Source: Blastococcus sp. LR1
GTDB lineage: Bacteria > Actinomycetota > Actinomycetes > Mycobacteriales > Geodermatophilaceae
NCBI RefSeq assembly: GCF_020166105.1
Contig: NZ_JAIUJY010000003.1
Coordinates: 186,001-250,000, forward strand
Length of the DNA stretch: 64,000 nt
Direction of reading: 5' to 3'
The first letter of the stretch is position 1; each line of letters begins with the position of its first letter. Below, in pieces: positions 35,721 to 43,716 of this stretch. The notes under the pieces are model-generated. The model was not told the DNA's origin. It saw only the letters and a program-made list of their open reading frames with translations, and did no database searches. The position numbers and the translations under genes are program-made.

Positions 35721-36161
35721 GTGCCGCGCCTGCTCGTCGTCCACCACACGCCCTCGCCCGCGATGCAGGCGGTGCTCGAGGCGGTGAAGGAGGGCGCGGC
35801 GATGGTCGACGACGTCGAGCTGGTGCTGCGCCCGGCGCTCTCGGCCGGCCCCGCCGACCTGCTCGCCGCCGACGGCGTCCTGCTGGGGACGCCGGCGAAC
35901 ATCGGCTACATGTCCGGGGCGCTCAAGCACTTCTTCGACACCGTCTACTACCCGTGCCTCGATGCGACCGTCGGCCTGCCCTACGGCGTCTACGTGCACG
36001 GCAACGACGACACCGCCGGCGCCCTGACCGGCATCGAGCGGATCACCGGCGCCCTGCGGTGGAAGCGGGCTGCGGCGCCGCTGAGCCTCACCGGCGCGCC
36101 GGCGTCGGCCGATCTCGAGGCGGTCCGCGAGCTGGCCGCCACCGTCGCCGTCGGTCTCTGA
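35721..36161 (+). CDS. Flavodoxin-like NAD(P)H-dependent oxidoreductase
   Basis: A 146-residue flavodoxin-fold protein. The FMN phosphate loop is VHHTPSPAMQAVLEAVKEG near the N-terminus. The isoalloxazine loop is LLGTPANIGYMSGALKHFFDTVYY, typical of NADPH-dependent FMN reductases and WrbA-like proteins. Start GTG 35721 has a CATGAT -10-like hexamer 6 nt upstream. It lies 7 bp after the glycosylase gene. Redox partner unknown. Confidence 0.8.
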   Translation: MPRLLVVHHTPSPAMQAVLEAVKEGAAMVDDVELVLRPALSAGPADLLAADGVLLGTPANIGYMSGALKHFFDTVYYPCLDATVGLPYGVYVHGNDDTAGALTGIERITGALRWKRAAAPLSLTGAPASADLEAVRELAATVAVGL

Positions 36162-36221
36162 CCAGGCAGGACGCGGCCGCTCCCGCTAGCGTCGGGCCGA
36201 CCCCGGCGGAAGGACCACCCC

Positions 36222-36941
36222 GTGCCCATGACCTCGATCCCCGGTGCCGAGAGCGCTCCGGAACTGCGTGCGCACGTGAGCCGGCCGCCGGTCGGCGAGG
36301 GACCGTGGCCGGGTGTGGTGGTGCTGCACGAGGCGTTCGGGCTCACCGACGACATCCGCCAGCAGGCCGACCGGCTGGCCGCCGCCGGCTATCTCGCGGT
36401 GGCGCCGGATCTCTTCACCGCCGGAGGAGCGCTGCGCTGCCTGCAGGGCACCTTCCGGTCGCTGCTCCGGCAGAGCGGCCCCGCCTTCGGTGACATCGAG
36501 GCCACCCGGCGATGGACGGCCGATCAGCCCGACTGCACCGGGACGGTGGGCGTCGTCGGCTTCTGCATGGGCGGGGGCTTCGCGCTGCTGGCGGCCGCCC
36601 GCGGCTTCGACGCCGCCGCGCCGAATTACGGGATCCTGCCGAAGGACCCCGAACGGGCGCTCGAGGGGGCCTGCCCGATCGTGGCGAGCTTCGGCCGCCG
36701 CGATCCGCTGCTGCGCGGCGCGGCAGGCAAGCTGCGCGGCGCGCTGGAGAAGCTGGAGGTGCCGAACGACGTCGTGGAGTACCCGGACGCCGGGCACTCG
36801 TTCCTCAACCGGCACTCGAGCGGTCCCTTCTCCGTCGTCGAGCGGGTGACCGGGTTCAGCTACCACCAGCCGTCGGCCGAGGACGCCTGGACCCGGATCC
36901 TGCGCTTCTTCGACGCACACCTCCAGGGAGCCCGGAACTAG
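36222..36941 (+). CDS. Dienelactone hydrolase family protein
   Basis: A 239-residue alpha/beta hydrolase with a cysteine nucleophile in [13 protein letters not shown], which sets the dienelactone hydrolase family apart from serine hydrolases. The acid and His are in [12 protein letters not shown] and [10 protein letters not shown]. The oxyanion region is [25 protein letters not shown]. Classical members convert dienelactone to maleylacetate, which would match the hydroxyquinol-type dioxygenase at 12742, but they are 23 kb apart, so no link is shown. A TAGCGT -10 lies about 36190 and GGAAGGA precedes the GTG. Confidence 0.85.
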   Translation: MPMTSIPGAESAPELRAHVSRPPVGEGPWPGVVVLHEAFGLTDDIRQQADRLAAAGYLAVAPDLFTAGGALRCLQGTFRSLLRQSGPAFGDIEATRRWTADQPDCTGTVGVVGFCMGGGFALLAAARGFDAAAPNYGILPKDPERALEGACPIVASFGRRDPLLRGAAGKLRGALEKLEVPNDVVEYPDAGHSFLNRHSSGPFSVVERVTGFSYHQPSAEDAWTRILRFFDAHLQGARN

Positions 36942-36969
36942 GCGTCCGGCCATCTCCCGGGGAGCCGGC

Positions 36970-37749
36970 ATGCCGACCCGTCGCGCGGTCCTGTCCGGAA
37001 GTGCCGGGCTCGGGTTGGCTGCGCTGCTGGCCGGTTGCGCGGTCAGCCGACCAGGCGGCGGCAGCCGGCCCGGCGGTTCGGCCGCGGCGCTCTCGGCGCG
37101 GCCGGGCGACCCGAGGGACCGGACGGGGGCGGTGCCGCCGGGCACCCGGACGCTGCGGCTGGGAGCAGCGCGGGAACCGCTGCTGCACGTACCCGCAGGG
37201 CTCGCCGGAGGGGACCCGCTGCCGCTGGTGGTCAGCCTGCACGGGGCCGGCGGGAACCCGGAGGCCGGCCTGGCACTGTTCGAACCGCTAGCCGAGGAGT
37301 ACGGCATCGCGGTTCTCGCGCCCGGCTCGCAGAGGGCGACCTGGGACGCGGTCGGCGGGGACTACGGCCCGGACGCGCGGGGAATCGATCGCGCGCTGGA
37401 GCAGGTGTTCACCGAACTGCCCGTGGACGGCGCGCGGGTGGCGGTCGCCGGATTCTCCGACGGAGCCTCGTACGCGCTGGGGCTCGGCCTGGCCAACGGG
37501 GAGCTGTTCTCCTCCGTCGTGGCCTTCTCGCCGGGCTTCGTGCCCGCGGCCCCGCGCTCGGGCACCCCGGACGTCTTCGTGTCCCACGGCAGGGGCGACG
37601 ACGTGCTGCCCCTGGACCGGACGAGCGGCCGGATCGTGCCGGCCCTGCGCGAGGACGGATACGACGTCACCTACCGGGAGTTCTCCGGAGGGCACGTCGT
37701 GCCACCGGAGCTGGCTCGCGAGGCCGTCGAGCGGATCACCCGGCCCTGA
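36970..37749 (+). CDS. Secreted lipoprotein esterase (PHB-depolymerase/LpqC-like)
   Basis: A 259-residue alpha/beta hydrolase. The N-terminus MPTRRAVLSGSAGLGLAALLAGC has a twin-arginine-like start and a lipobox LAGC (Cys23), so it is probably a Tat- or Sec-exported lipoprotein. Catalytic region: PLVVSLHGAGGNPEAGL (oxyanion), nucleophile Ser in VAVAGFSDGASYALGLG, Asp in FVSHGRGDDVLP and His in SGGHVVPPEL. It resembles feruloyl-esterase or polyhydroxybutyrate-depolymerase-type enzymes; substrate unknown. It follows the dienelactone hydrolase by 28 bp. Confidence 0.8.
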   Translation: MPTRRAVLSGSAGLGLAALLAGCAVSRPGGGSRPGGSAAALSARPGDPRDRTGAVPPGTRTLRLGAAREPLLHVPAGLAGGDPLPLVVSLHGAGGNPEAGLALFEPLAEEYGIAVLAPGSQRATWDAVGGDYGPDARGIDRALEQVFTELPVDGARVAVAGFSDGASYALGLGLANGELFSSVVAFSPGFVPAAPRSGTPDVFVSHGRGDDVLPLDRTSGRIVPALREDGYDVTYREFSGGHVVPPELAREAVERITRP

Positions 37750-37764
37750 TCCGGCCGGGCCGGC

Positions 37765-38001
37765 TCACCAGCGCAGCGGGTGGGTGGACCGCGAGTGCGC
37801 GGTCCGGCAGGCGCGGCAGTTGCCCCAGGTGGCGATGGAGACGGCGGTCGTCGCCTCCCCGCACTCCGGGCACTCCACGGCCTCCGGGCCGGCGGCCCGG
37901 GCCTCGTTCAGCTCCCGCGTGCGGTCCTGGTGGATCGTCGCGTCACCCCGGCAGGGGCAGCCCAGCTGTGCGTCCGCGCAGAGTCCGACGTGCTCGGCCA
38001 T
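37765..38001 (-). CDS. Cys-rich small protein with putative zinc-binding motifs
   Basis: A 78-residue protein with eight cysteines or so: CADAQLGCPC near the start, then VECPECGEA and GNCRACRTAHS, giving C-x2-C and C-x2-C pairs like a zinc ribbon. A ribosome site (GAGGAG) precedes the ATG. The family is not recognised; similar short proteins occur across actinobacteria. It lies downstream of the cold-shock gene on the same strand, but a strong hairpin at 38049-38085 separates them. Confidence 0.65.
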   Translation of the reverse strand: MAEHVGLCADAQLGCPCRGDATIHQDRTRELNEARAAGPEAVECPECGEATTAVSIATWGNCRACRTAHSRSTHPLRW

Positions 38002-38048
38002 GGGTGCTCCTCGATGACGACGGTGGGGAACGGCGGGTGCGGAGATGA

Positions 38049-38085
38049 CGACGGGGCCACGGTGCAGTGCACCGTGACCCCGTCG
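38049..38085. terminator. Strong hairpin terminator downstream of the cold-shock gene
   Basis: Arms of 18 nt (38049-38066 and 38068-38085) pair with one mismatch, 11 bp after the minus-strand stop at 38097. A few bases at the centre must form the loop. Confidence 0.7.
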
Positions 38086-38096
38086 CTATGCCCGAA

Positions 38097-38300
38097 TCAG
38101 ATGGGGCGAACGTTCTCCGCCTGCGGGCCCTTCTGGCCCTGCGTGACGTCGAACTCGACCTGCTGGCCCTCGTCGAGCGAGCGGTAGCCGTCGCTGACGA
38201 TGGCGGAGTAGTGGCAGAAGACGTCGGCGCCGCCGCCGTCCTGAGCGATGAAGCCGAAGCCCTTCTCCGCGTTGAACCACTTCACAGTGCCCTGAGCCAT
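38097..38300 (-). CDS. csp: Cold-shock protein
   Basis: A 67-residue CspA-family RNA-binding beta barrel acting as an RNA chaperone. The RNP1 motif [10 protein letters not shown] and the K-W-F-N start ([11 protein letters not shown]) are canonical. The RNP2 motif, normally V-F-V-H-F/Y, reads V-F-C-H-Y, so Cys29 replaces the usual valine on the RNA-contact face. The end [14 protein letters not shown] is normal. The gene has a long 5' leader (about 145 nt) with a hairpin, as expected for cold-regulated csp mRNAs. Confidence 0.95.
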   Translation of the reverse strand: MAQGTVKWFNAEKGFGFIAQDGGGADVFCHYSAIVSDGYRSLDEGQQVEFDVTQGQKGPQAENVRPI

Positions 38301-38331
38301 GTCGTTCTCATTCCGTGCTGGGAGGTGTCCA

Positions 38332-38351
38332 CCCTCGGCACGTGCCGAGGG
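38332..38351. promoter_or_regulatory. 20-bp perfect palindrome in the cold-shock mRNA leader
   Basis: The two 10-nt halves (38332-38341 and 38342-38351) are exactly complementary, lying 32-51 nt before the csp ATG. In RNA it could form a hairpin near the ribosome site; in DNA it could be an operator. A second shorter repeat CGTTC-N2-GAACG is at 38411-38422. Confidence 0.6.
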
Positions 38352-38452
38352 CGGGGCCGCCGCACCGACCGGCAGGACCGAGAGGAACGTCAGGCAGAGA
38401 CGACTGCGGACGTTCAAGAACGAAAGCAGAGGCGCAACAGCGACCGGTAAGG

Positions 38453-38458
38453 ATTCTA
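38453..38458 (-). promoter_or_regulatory. -10 hexamer TAGAAT of the cold-shock gene
   Basis: TAGAAT on the minus strand, in a locally A/T-rich patch, is close to the sigma-70 consensus. It predicts transcription from about 38446 and a leader of about 145 nt. The -35 is not clear. Confidence 0.6.
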
Positions 38459-38544
38459 CCCACAAAGATCAGGAAAACGGCAGGTGGGTGCGCGAGTCCC
38501 TCGCGGGAGTGTCCCGTGCAGGGCCGTAGGGCAGCATCGCCGGC

Positions 38545-39888
38545 ATGACGGACGGGCGGACGGATGGGCCGGAGTGGGTGCGGGATGCCGTCTGGTGGCA
38601 CGTGTACCCGCTGGGCTTCGTGGGTGCGGATCCGCGCGGTGAGCCGGAGCAGCCGATCCGGCACCGGTTGCCGCAGCTGACCGGCTGGCTGGACCATGCG
38701 CTGGAGCTGGGCGCCTCCGGGCTGGCCCTGGGCCCGGTGTTCGCGTCGGAGACCCACGGCTACGACACCGTCGACCACCTCCGCATCGATCCGCGGCTCG
38801 GCGACGACGGCGACCTCGACGCGCTGCTGGCGGCCTGCCGGGAACGCGGGCTGCGGGTGCTGCTCGACGGCGTCTTCAACCACGTGGGCCGGAGCCACCC
38901 GGCGTTCCGGGCGGCGCTCGAGCAGGGCCCGTCCGCGCCCACCGCCTCCTGGTTCCGGCTGCGCTGGCCGGGCGGACCCGAGGCGTGGACGCCGGGCACC
39001 GAACCCGACGTCGACGACTTCGAGGGGCACTCGGCCCTCGTGGCGCTGGACCACGGCGCGCCGGCGGTCGAGGACCACGTCGTCGAGGTGATGACGCACT
39101 GGCTCGACCGCGGGATCGACGGCTGGCGTCTGGACGCCGCCTACGCCGTCCCCACCGACTTCTGGGCGAGGGTGGCCGACCGGGTGCGCGAGCGGCACCC
39201 CGACGCCTACCTGATGGGCGAGGTGATCCACGGCGACTATCCCCGCTTCGTGACCGATTCCCATCTGGACGCCGTCACCCAGTACGAGCTGTGGAAGGCG
39301 GTCTGGAGCTCGCTCAACGACGCCAACTTCTACGAGCTGGACGCAGCGCTCGGCCGACACTCGGCGCTGCTGGAGCGGTTCACCCCGTACACCTTCGTCG
39401 GCAACCACGACGTCACCCGGATCGCCAGCCGGCTGACCGACGAGCGGCACCTCGCGCACGCCCTCGTCGTGCTGTTCACCGTCGGGGGCACCCCGGCCGT
39501 CTACGCCGGCGACGAGCACGCCTTCCGCGGCGTCAAGGAGGACCGGGCCGGTGGCGACGACGCCGTCCGCCCGCCCTTCCCGGCGTCGCCGGCCGAGCTC
39601 TCCCCGCTCGGGCTGCCCACCTACCGGCTGCACCAGGAGCTGATCGGCCTGCGACGGCGGCACCGGTGGCTGCACACGGCGCGGACCCGGGCGCTGCACC
39701 TGGCCAACGAGCAGCTGGCCTACGAGGTGACCGCCGACGGCGAGCGGCTCGTGGTGGCGCTCAACGTCGCCGACGCCGCCGCCGAGCTCCCCGTGCCCGG
39801 CGCCGGCGAGGTGCTCGCCGGAGCCGCCGAACGGGCCGGGAACCGGGTCCGGGTGCCCCCGCACGGCTGGGTCGTGCTGGCCGGCTGA
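38545..39888 (+). CDS. Glycoside hydrolase family 13 (alpha-amylase family) protein
   Basis: A 447-residue TIM-barrel enzyme acting on alpha-glucans. Conserved regions: LLDGVFNHVG (I), GWRLDAAYA with the nucleophile Asp (II), AYLMGEVIHGD with the acid/base Glu (III) and FVGNHDVTRI with the third Asp (IV). YAGDEHAFRGVKEDRAGGDDAVRPPFP follows. It is short for the family, lacking a large C-terminal domain, and resembles the cyclomaltodextrinase or sugar phosphorylase-like group. No signal peptide, so intracellular. Divergent from csp. Confidence 0.87.
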   Translation: MTDGRTDGPEWVRDAVWWHVYPLGFVGADPRGEPEQPIRHRLPQLTGWLDHALELGASGLALGPVFASETHGYDTVDHLRIDPRLGDDGDLDALLAACRERGLRVLLDGVFNHVGRSHPAFRAALEQGPSAPTASWFRLRWPGGPEAWTPGTEPDVDDFEGHSALVALDHGAPAVEDHVVEVMTHWLDRGIDGWRLDAAYAVPTDFWARVADRVRERHPDAYLMGEVIHGDYPRFVTDSHLDAVTQYELWKAVWSSLNDANFYELDAALGRHSALLERFTPYTFVGNHDVTRIASRLTDERHLAHALVVLFTVGGTPAVYAGDEHAFRGVKEDRAGGDDAVRPPFPASPAELSPLGLPTYRLHQELIGLRRRHRWLHTARTRALHLANEQLAYEVTADGERLVVALNVADAAAELPVPGAGEVLAGAAERAGNRVRVPPHGWVVLAG

Positions 39889-39904
39889 CTCCTTGGCTCA
39901 GCCG
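39882..39904. terminator. Short hairpin at the end of the GH13 gene
   Basis: CGGCTGA (39882-39888, including the stop codon) and TCAGCCG (39898-39904) pair around a 9-nt loop. Confidence 0.4.
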
Positions 39905-40021
39905 TGGGTCGCCAGGTCCTTCACCGCCTTGGCCACGTACACGACCGCGGGACAGGCGGCGCCTGCCCGGCCTGTGATTGGCTGACGCCCGTTCCGACCG
40001 CCTGAGAAGGGGCCGCCGCGC

Positions 40022-40798
40022 ATGTCGATCCTGTCCAGCTTCGCCGAGGCCCTGGCCACCGCGCGGATCGAGGTCGTGGACCTCACCGCACCGCTGCACT
40101 CGGGCACGCCGGTCATCCAGCTGCCCGAGCCGTTCGCCCAGACGGCGACGTTCCAGCTCGAGGAGCTCAGCCGCTACGACGATCGCGGCCCGGCCTGGTA
40201 CTGGAACAACATCCGGACCGGCGAGCACACCGGCACCCACTTCGATGCCCCCAACCACTGGGTCACCGGCCGCGACGGCGAGGACGTGGCCTCGGTGGCC
40301 GCGCGGAAGCTGATCGCCCCGGCCGCGGTGCTCGACTTCTCGGAACGCGCGGCGCAGGACCCCGACTTCCTCCTCGAGGTCGAGCACATCCGCGAGTGGG
40401 AGGCCGAGCACGGGCCGCTGCCCGAGGGTGGCTGGCTGCTCTTCCGCACCGGCTGGGACGCCCGGTCGGAGTCGCAGGCCGACTTCCTCAACGGTGACGA
40501 GAGCGGGCCGCACACGCCCGGCCTCTCGGTCGAGTGCGCCCGGTGGGTGGCCGAGGAGTCCCCGGTGATCGGCCTGGGCGTGGAGACGGTCGGCACCGAC
40601 GCCGGCGCCGCGCACTCCTTCGACCCGCCCTTCCCGTGCCACAGCGCGCTGATGGGCAGCGGCAAGTACGGGCTCACCCAGCTGCAGAACCTGGCGCAGC
40701 TGCCGCCGACCGGTGCCCTGGTCGTGGCCGCCCCGCTGCCCATCGTGGGCGGCTCCGGCTCGCCGTCCCGGGTGCTGGCGCTGGTCGAGCGGGGATGA
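40022..40798 (+). CDS. Cyclase family protein (kynurenine formamidase-like)
   Basis: A 258-residue metal-dependent hydrolase of the bacterial cyclase/KynB family. The zinc motif H-x-G-T-H-x-D-x-P-x-H is seen as EHTGTHFDAPNHW. Further blocks: WLLFRTGWDAR, GLGVETVGTDAGAAHSFDPPFPCHSALMG and LPPTGALVVAAPLPIVGGSGSPSRVLALV at the end, where the family's second substrate segment lies. The ATG overlaps downstream through its stop with the ThDP-enzyme gene (ATGA), so the two act together, probably opening an amide or lactone whose product is a 2-oxoacid. Confidence 0.85.
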   Translation: MSILSSFAEALATARIEVVDLTAPLHSGTPVIQLPEPFAQTATFQLEELSRYDDRGPAWYWNNIRTGEHTGTHFDAPNHWVTGRDGEDVASVAARKLIAPAAVLDFSERAAQDPDFLLEVEHIREWEAEHGPLPEGGWLLFRTGWDARSESQADFLNGDESGPHTPGLSVECARWVAEESPVIGLGVETVGTDAGAAHSFDPPFPCHSALMGSGKYGLTQLQNLAQLPPTGALVVAAPLPIVGGSGSPSRVLALVERG

Positions 40799-42426
40799 CG
40801 GCGCCGCGGACGGTCGCCCAGGCGGTCGGCGAGACGCTCGTCCGCTGCGGCGTCGACACGGTGTTCGGGGTCGTGGGCTCCGGCAACTTCGTGGCCACGA
40901 ACGCGATGGTCGCCGCCGGGGCGCGCTACGTCGCGGCCCGGCACGAGGGCGGGGCGGCCACGATGGCCGACGCCTTCGCCCGGATGAGCGGCCGGCCGGC
41001 GGCGGTGAGCCTGCACCAGGGGTGCGGGTTCACCAACGCGCTCACCGGGATCACCGAGGCGGCCAAGAGCCGCACGCCACTGGTGGTGCTCACCGCGGAG
41101 ACGACGAACCGGCGCTCCAACTTCTTCGTCGACCAGCCCGCGCTCGCCGAGGCCGTGGGCGCGGTGTCGGTGCGGGTGACGTCGGCAGCCACCGCGGAGC
41201 GCTACGCGCAGGTGGCGGTGGAGACCGCGCGGGAGCAGCGCCGCGTCGTCGTCCTCAACCTGCCGCTGGAGGTGCAGGCGCAGCCCGCCGCGGAACCCTC
41301 CGCCGCCCAGCCCCCGCCGGCTCCCGACGCCGCGCAGGTGGACGCCGGCCGGCTCGCCGAGGCGCTGCGCCGGGCGCGTCGGCCGGTCTTCGTCGCCGGC
41401 CGCGGCGCCCGCGCGGCCCGCACCGAGCTGGAATCGCTCGCCGACCGGTGCGGGGCGCTGCTCGCCACCTCGGCGGTGGCGAGGGGCCTGTTCCGCGGCA
41501 GCCCGTGGGACCTCGACGTCTCCGGCGGGTTCGCCACCCCGCTCGCGGCCGAGCTGATCCCCGGCGCCGACCTGATCGTCGGCTGGGGCTGCCAGCTCAA
41601 CATGTGGACCATGCGGCACGGCCGGCTGATCGCCGACGACGCCGTCGTGGTCCAGGTGGACGACGAGGCCGACGCGATCGGCGCGCAGCGCGACGTCGCG
41701 TTCGGGGTGGTCGGCGACGTCCGGGCCGTGGCCGCGGCGGCGGCGGAGCTGCAGGAGGCGACCGCGACGGGCTACCGCACGGCGGAGATCCGGAACGCGA
41801 TCGCCGCGCGTCGGCGCTGGCGCGACGAGCCCTACGACGACGCCGGGGGAGCGGGGCTGATCGATCCGCGAACGCTGACGATCGGCCTGGACGACCTGCT
41901 GCCGGCCGAGCGGATCGTGGCCGTCGACTCCGGCAACTTCATGGGCTATCCGAGCATGTTCCTCGACGTCCCGGATCAGCACGGGTTCTGCTTCACCCAG
42001 GCGTTCCAGTCCGTCGGCCTGGGCCTGGCCACCGCCATCGGCGCCGCGCTCGCCCGGCCCGACCGGCTCCCGGTAGCCGCGCTCGGCGACGGCGGCGCGC
42101 TGATGGGCGCGTCCGAGCTGGAGACCGTGGTGCGGCTCGGGCTGCCGATGGTCGTCGTGGTCTACGACGACGCCGCGTACGGCGCCGAGGTGCACCACTT
42201 CGGCCCGGACGGCCATCCGCTGCAGACGGTTCGCTTCCCGGAGACGGACTTCGCCGCGATCGGCCGTGGGTTCGGCTTCGACGCCCTGACCGTCCGGGAG
42301 TCCGCCGACCTGGCCGGCGTCGCGACCTGGCTGGCCGGCCCCCGGGCCTCGCCGCTGCTGGTGGACGCCAAGGTCACCCGCGGTGAGCCGTCCTGGTGGC
42401 TGGAGGAGGCCTTCCGGGGTCACTGA
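40795..42426 (+). CDS. Thiamine-diphosphate-dependent enzyme (acetolactate synthase/benzoylformate decarboxylase-like)
   Basis: A 543-residue ThDP enzyme with the three usual domains. The PYR domain includes the conserved glutamate in AARHEGGAATMADAFARM (~45-60) and GCGFTNALTGITEA. The central domain lies near residues 185-330. The PP domain carries the ThDP signature GDGGALMGASELETVVRLGLPMVVVVYDDAAYGAEVHHF. The start ATG 40795 overlaps the cyclase stop. Residues that would mark true acetolactate synthase (FAD site, regulatory subunit) are not evident, so a decarboxylase or lyase acting on a 2-oxoacid is more likely. Confidence 0.83.
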   Translation: MTAPRTVAQAVGETLVRCGVDTVFGVVGSGNFVATNAMVAAGARYVAARHEGGAATMADAFARMSGRPAAVSLHQGCGFTNALTGITEAAKSRTPLVVLTAETTNRRSNFFVDQPALAEAVGAVSVRVTSAATAERYAQVAVETAREQRRVVVLNLPLEVQAQPAAEPSAAQPPPAPDAAQVDAGRLAEALRRARRPVFVAGRGARAARTELESLADRCGALLATSAVARGLFRGSPWDLDVSGGFATPLAAELIPGADLIVGWGCQLNMWTMRHGRLIADDAVVVQVDDEADAIGAQRDVAFGVVGDVRAVAAAAAELQEATATGYRTAEIRNAIAARRRWRDEPYDDAGGAGLIDPRTLTIGLDDLLPAERIVAVDSGNFMGYPSMFLDVPDQHGFCFTQAFQSVGLGLATAIGAALARPDRLPVAALGDGGALMGASELETVVRLGLPMVVVVYDDAAYGAEVHHFGPDGHPLQTVRFPETDFAAIGRGFGFDALTVRESADLAGVATWLAGPRASPLLVDAKVTRGEPSWWLEEAFRGH

Positions 42427-42451
42427 CCCAGCGGTCGAGGGCCCCCGGGCC

Positions 42452-42814
42452 TCACCAGGGGACGGTCGCCTGCAGCACGGCCTCGCTGAGCGCGCGGGTG
42501 CGCAGCTCGGTGACCTGCTGGTACTCGGGGTCGGCGACCATCCTGCTGAACGCCTCGCGCGAGGGGTAGCGGACCAGCAGGACCGCGTCCCACGACTGGC
42601 CGTCCTCGGCGACCAGCGACGTCGAGCCGTCGCCGGAGTACAGGACCTCGCCGCCGTACCGCGCCAGGAACGTGTCGCTCAGCGCCGCCGCGTACTGGGC
42701 GTAGAGCTCGCGGCCGCCCTCGGCGAACCGCAGCAGGTTGAGCATCACCACCGGCCCGCCGGGGTCTTCCTGCAGGTACCGCTTGAGGTCAGCTCCGCGG
42801 GGGTCGACAGCCAT
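42452..42814 (-). CDS. DUF1330 family protein
   Basis: A 120-residue ferredoxin-like fold protein of the DUF1330 family (dimeric alpha-beta barrel). Seen: VVMLNLLRFAEGGRELYAQYAAAL, SWDAVLLVRYPSREAFSRMVADPEYQQV and LRTRALSEAVLQATVPW, the family's typical C-terminal block. ATG 42814 is favoured because a TAGCGT hexamer (42822-42827) stands 7 nt before it (leaderless). Divergent from the hydrolase gene whose start is only 31 bp away. Function unknown. Confidence 0.8.
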   Translation of the reverse strand: MAVDPRGADLKRYLQEDPGGPVVMLNLLRFAEGGRELYAQYAAALSDTFLARYGGEVLYSGDGSTSLVAEDGQSWDAVLLVRYPSREAFSRMVADPEYQQVTELRTRALSEAVLQATVPW

Positions 42815-42845
42815 GGGCGGCACGCTAGCGGGGTAGGGGTGCCGA
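42815..42845. promoter_or_regulatory. Compact divergent leaderless promoters (31 bp between start codons)
   Basis: On the minus strand TAGCGT (42822-42827) is 7 nt from the DUF1330 ATG. On the plus strand TAGGGG (42834-42839) is 6 nt from the hydrolase ATG 42846. The -35 of each promoter must lie within the coding region of the other gene. Confidence 0.5.
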
Positions 42846-43712
42846 ATGCATCCAGGACCCCGGGAGAGCACCATCCGGCTGCGCGATGGCCGGACCATGG
42901 CGTACGCGGAGTACGGGGACCCCGACGGGGTCGTGGTGCTCGGATGCCACGGGTCGCCCAGCTCGCGGCTGGAGCGGCACGTCGAGGACGTCGAGGACTA
43001 CCGGCGGTGGGGTGTGCGCCTCGTCGTCCCCGACCGTCCGGGGTTCGGGCGCTCCGATCCGCACCCGGGTCGCCGGGTGGCGGACTGGCCCGGGGACGTC
43101 GAGCAGCTGCTGGACTCCCTCGGCGTCGACCGCTTCCGGACGCTCAGCCTCTCCGGTGGCGCCGCCTACGCGCTGGCCTGCGCGCACGCGCTCGGGGACC
43201 GGGTGGAGGTCGTCGGGATCCTCGGCGGAGCGCCGCCGCCCGACGTCCCGTGGCCGTGGCCGCGCTGGATCCCGTCGCGGGTCCGGGCCGGTCTGCACCG
43301 TCCGGCGCAGCTGGCGTCGGTGCTGCGGCCGGCCTTCGCGCCGCTGGCGCTGCGTCCCGAGCTGATCCCGCGCTACCTGCAGCTCCGGCTCAACCCGGCC
43401 GACCGGCGGGTGATCGGCCGCCCGGCGGTCCGGCGGATCCTCGCCACGACCTTCGCCGAGGGGATGCGTCAGGGCCCGGCGGCGCTCGCCGAGGACCGTG
43501 CGCTGCTGTTCCGGCCGTGGGGCTTCCCGCTGTCCGAGGTGCGGCAGCGGGTGCACATCTGGCACGGGACGCAGGACTGGCAGGTGCCCGTCGTCCTCGG
43601 TCAGGTGCTCAGCACGATGCTGCCGAAGTGCTCGGCGCACTGGCCGCCCGGCGAGGGGCACTTCCTCGTCTTCGACCACGCCCGGGAGATCTACCGGACG
43701 CTGCTGGACTGA
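42846..43712 (+). CDS. Alpha/beta hydrolase
   Basis: A 288-residue alpha/beta hydrolase. Strand and oxyanion motif GVVVLGCHGSPSSRLE (HGSP), nucleophile Ser in RTLSLSGGAAYALACAHAL (S-x-S-G-G), and later HIWHGTQDWQVPV (acid) and GEGHFLVFDHA (His). The lid region holds several Pro/Arg-rich helices. It looks like a soluble esterase or epoxide-hydrolase-like protein; substrate unknown. Converges with prfC, 4 bp apart. Confidence 0.82.
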   Translation: MHPGPRESTIRLRDGRTMAYAEYGDPDGVVVLGCHGSPSSRLERHVEDVEDYRRWGVRLVVPDRPGFGRSDPHPGRRVADWPGDVEQLLDSLGVDRFRTLSLSGGAAYALACAHALGDRVEVVGILGGAPPPDVPWPWPRWIPSRVRAGLHRPAQLASVLRPAFAPLALRPELIPRYLQLRLNPADRRVIGRPAVRRILATTFAEGMRQGPAALAEDRALLFRPWGFPLSEVRQRVHIWHGTQDWQVPVVLGQVLSTMLPKCSAHWPPGEGHFLVFDHAREIYRTLLD

Positions 43713-43716
43713 CGCC

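Noticed and set aside
39898-39960. Coding-like minus-strand fragment reading CPAVVYVAKAVKDLATHG before a stop, downstream of the GH13 gene
   Set aside because: Only about 20 residues look codon-biased; no start, ribosome site or extension upstream. It might be a relic but cannot be supported.
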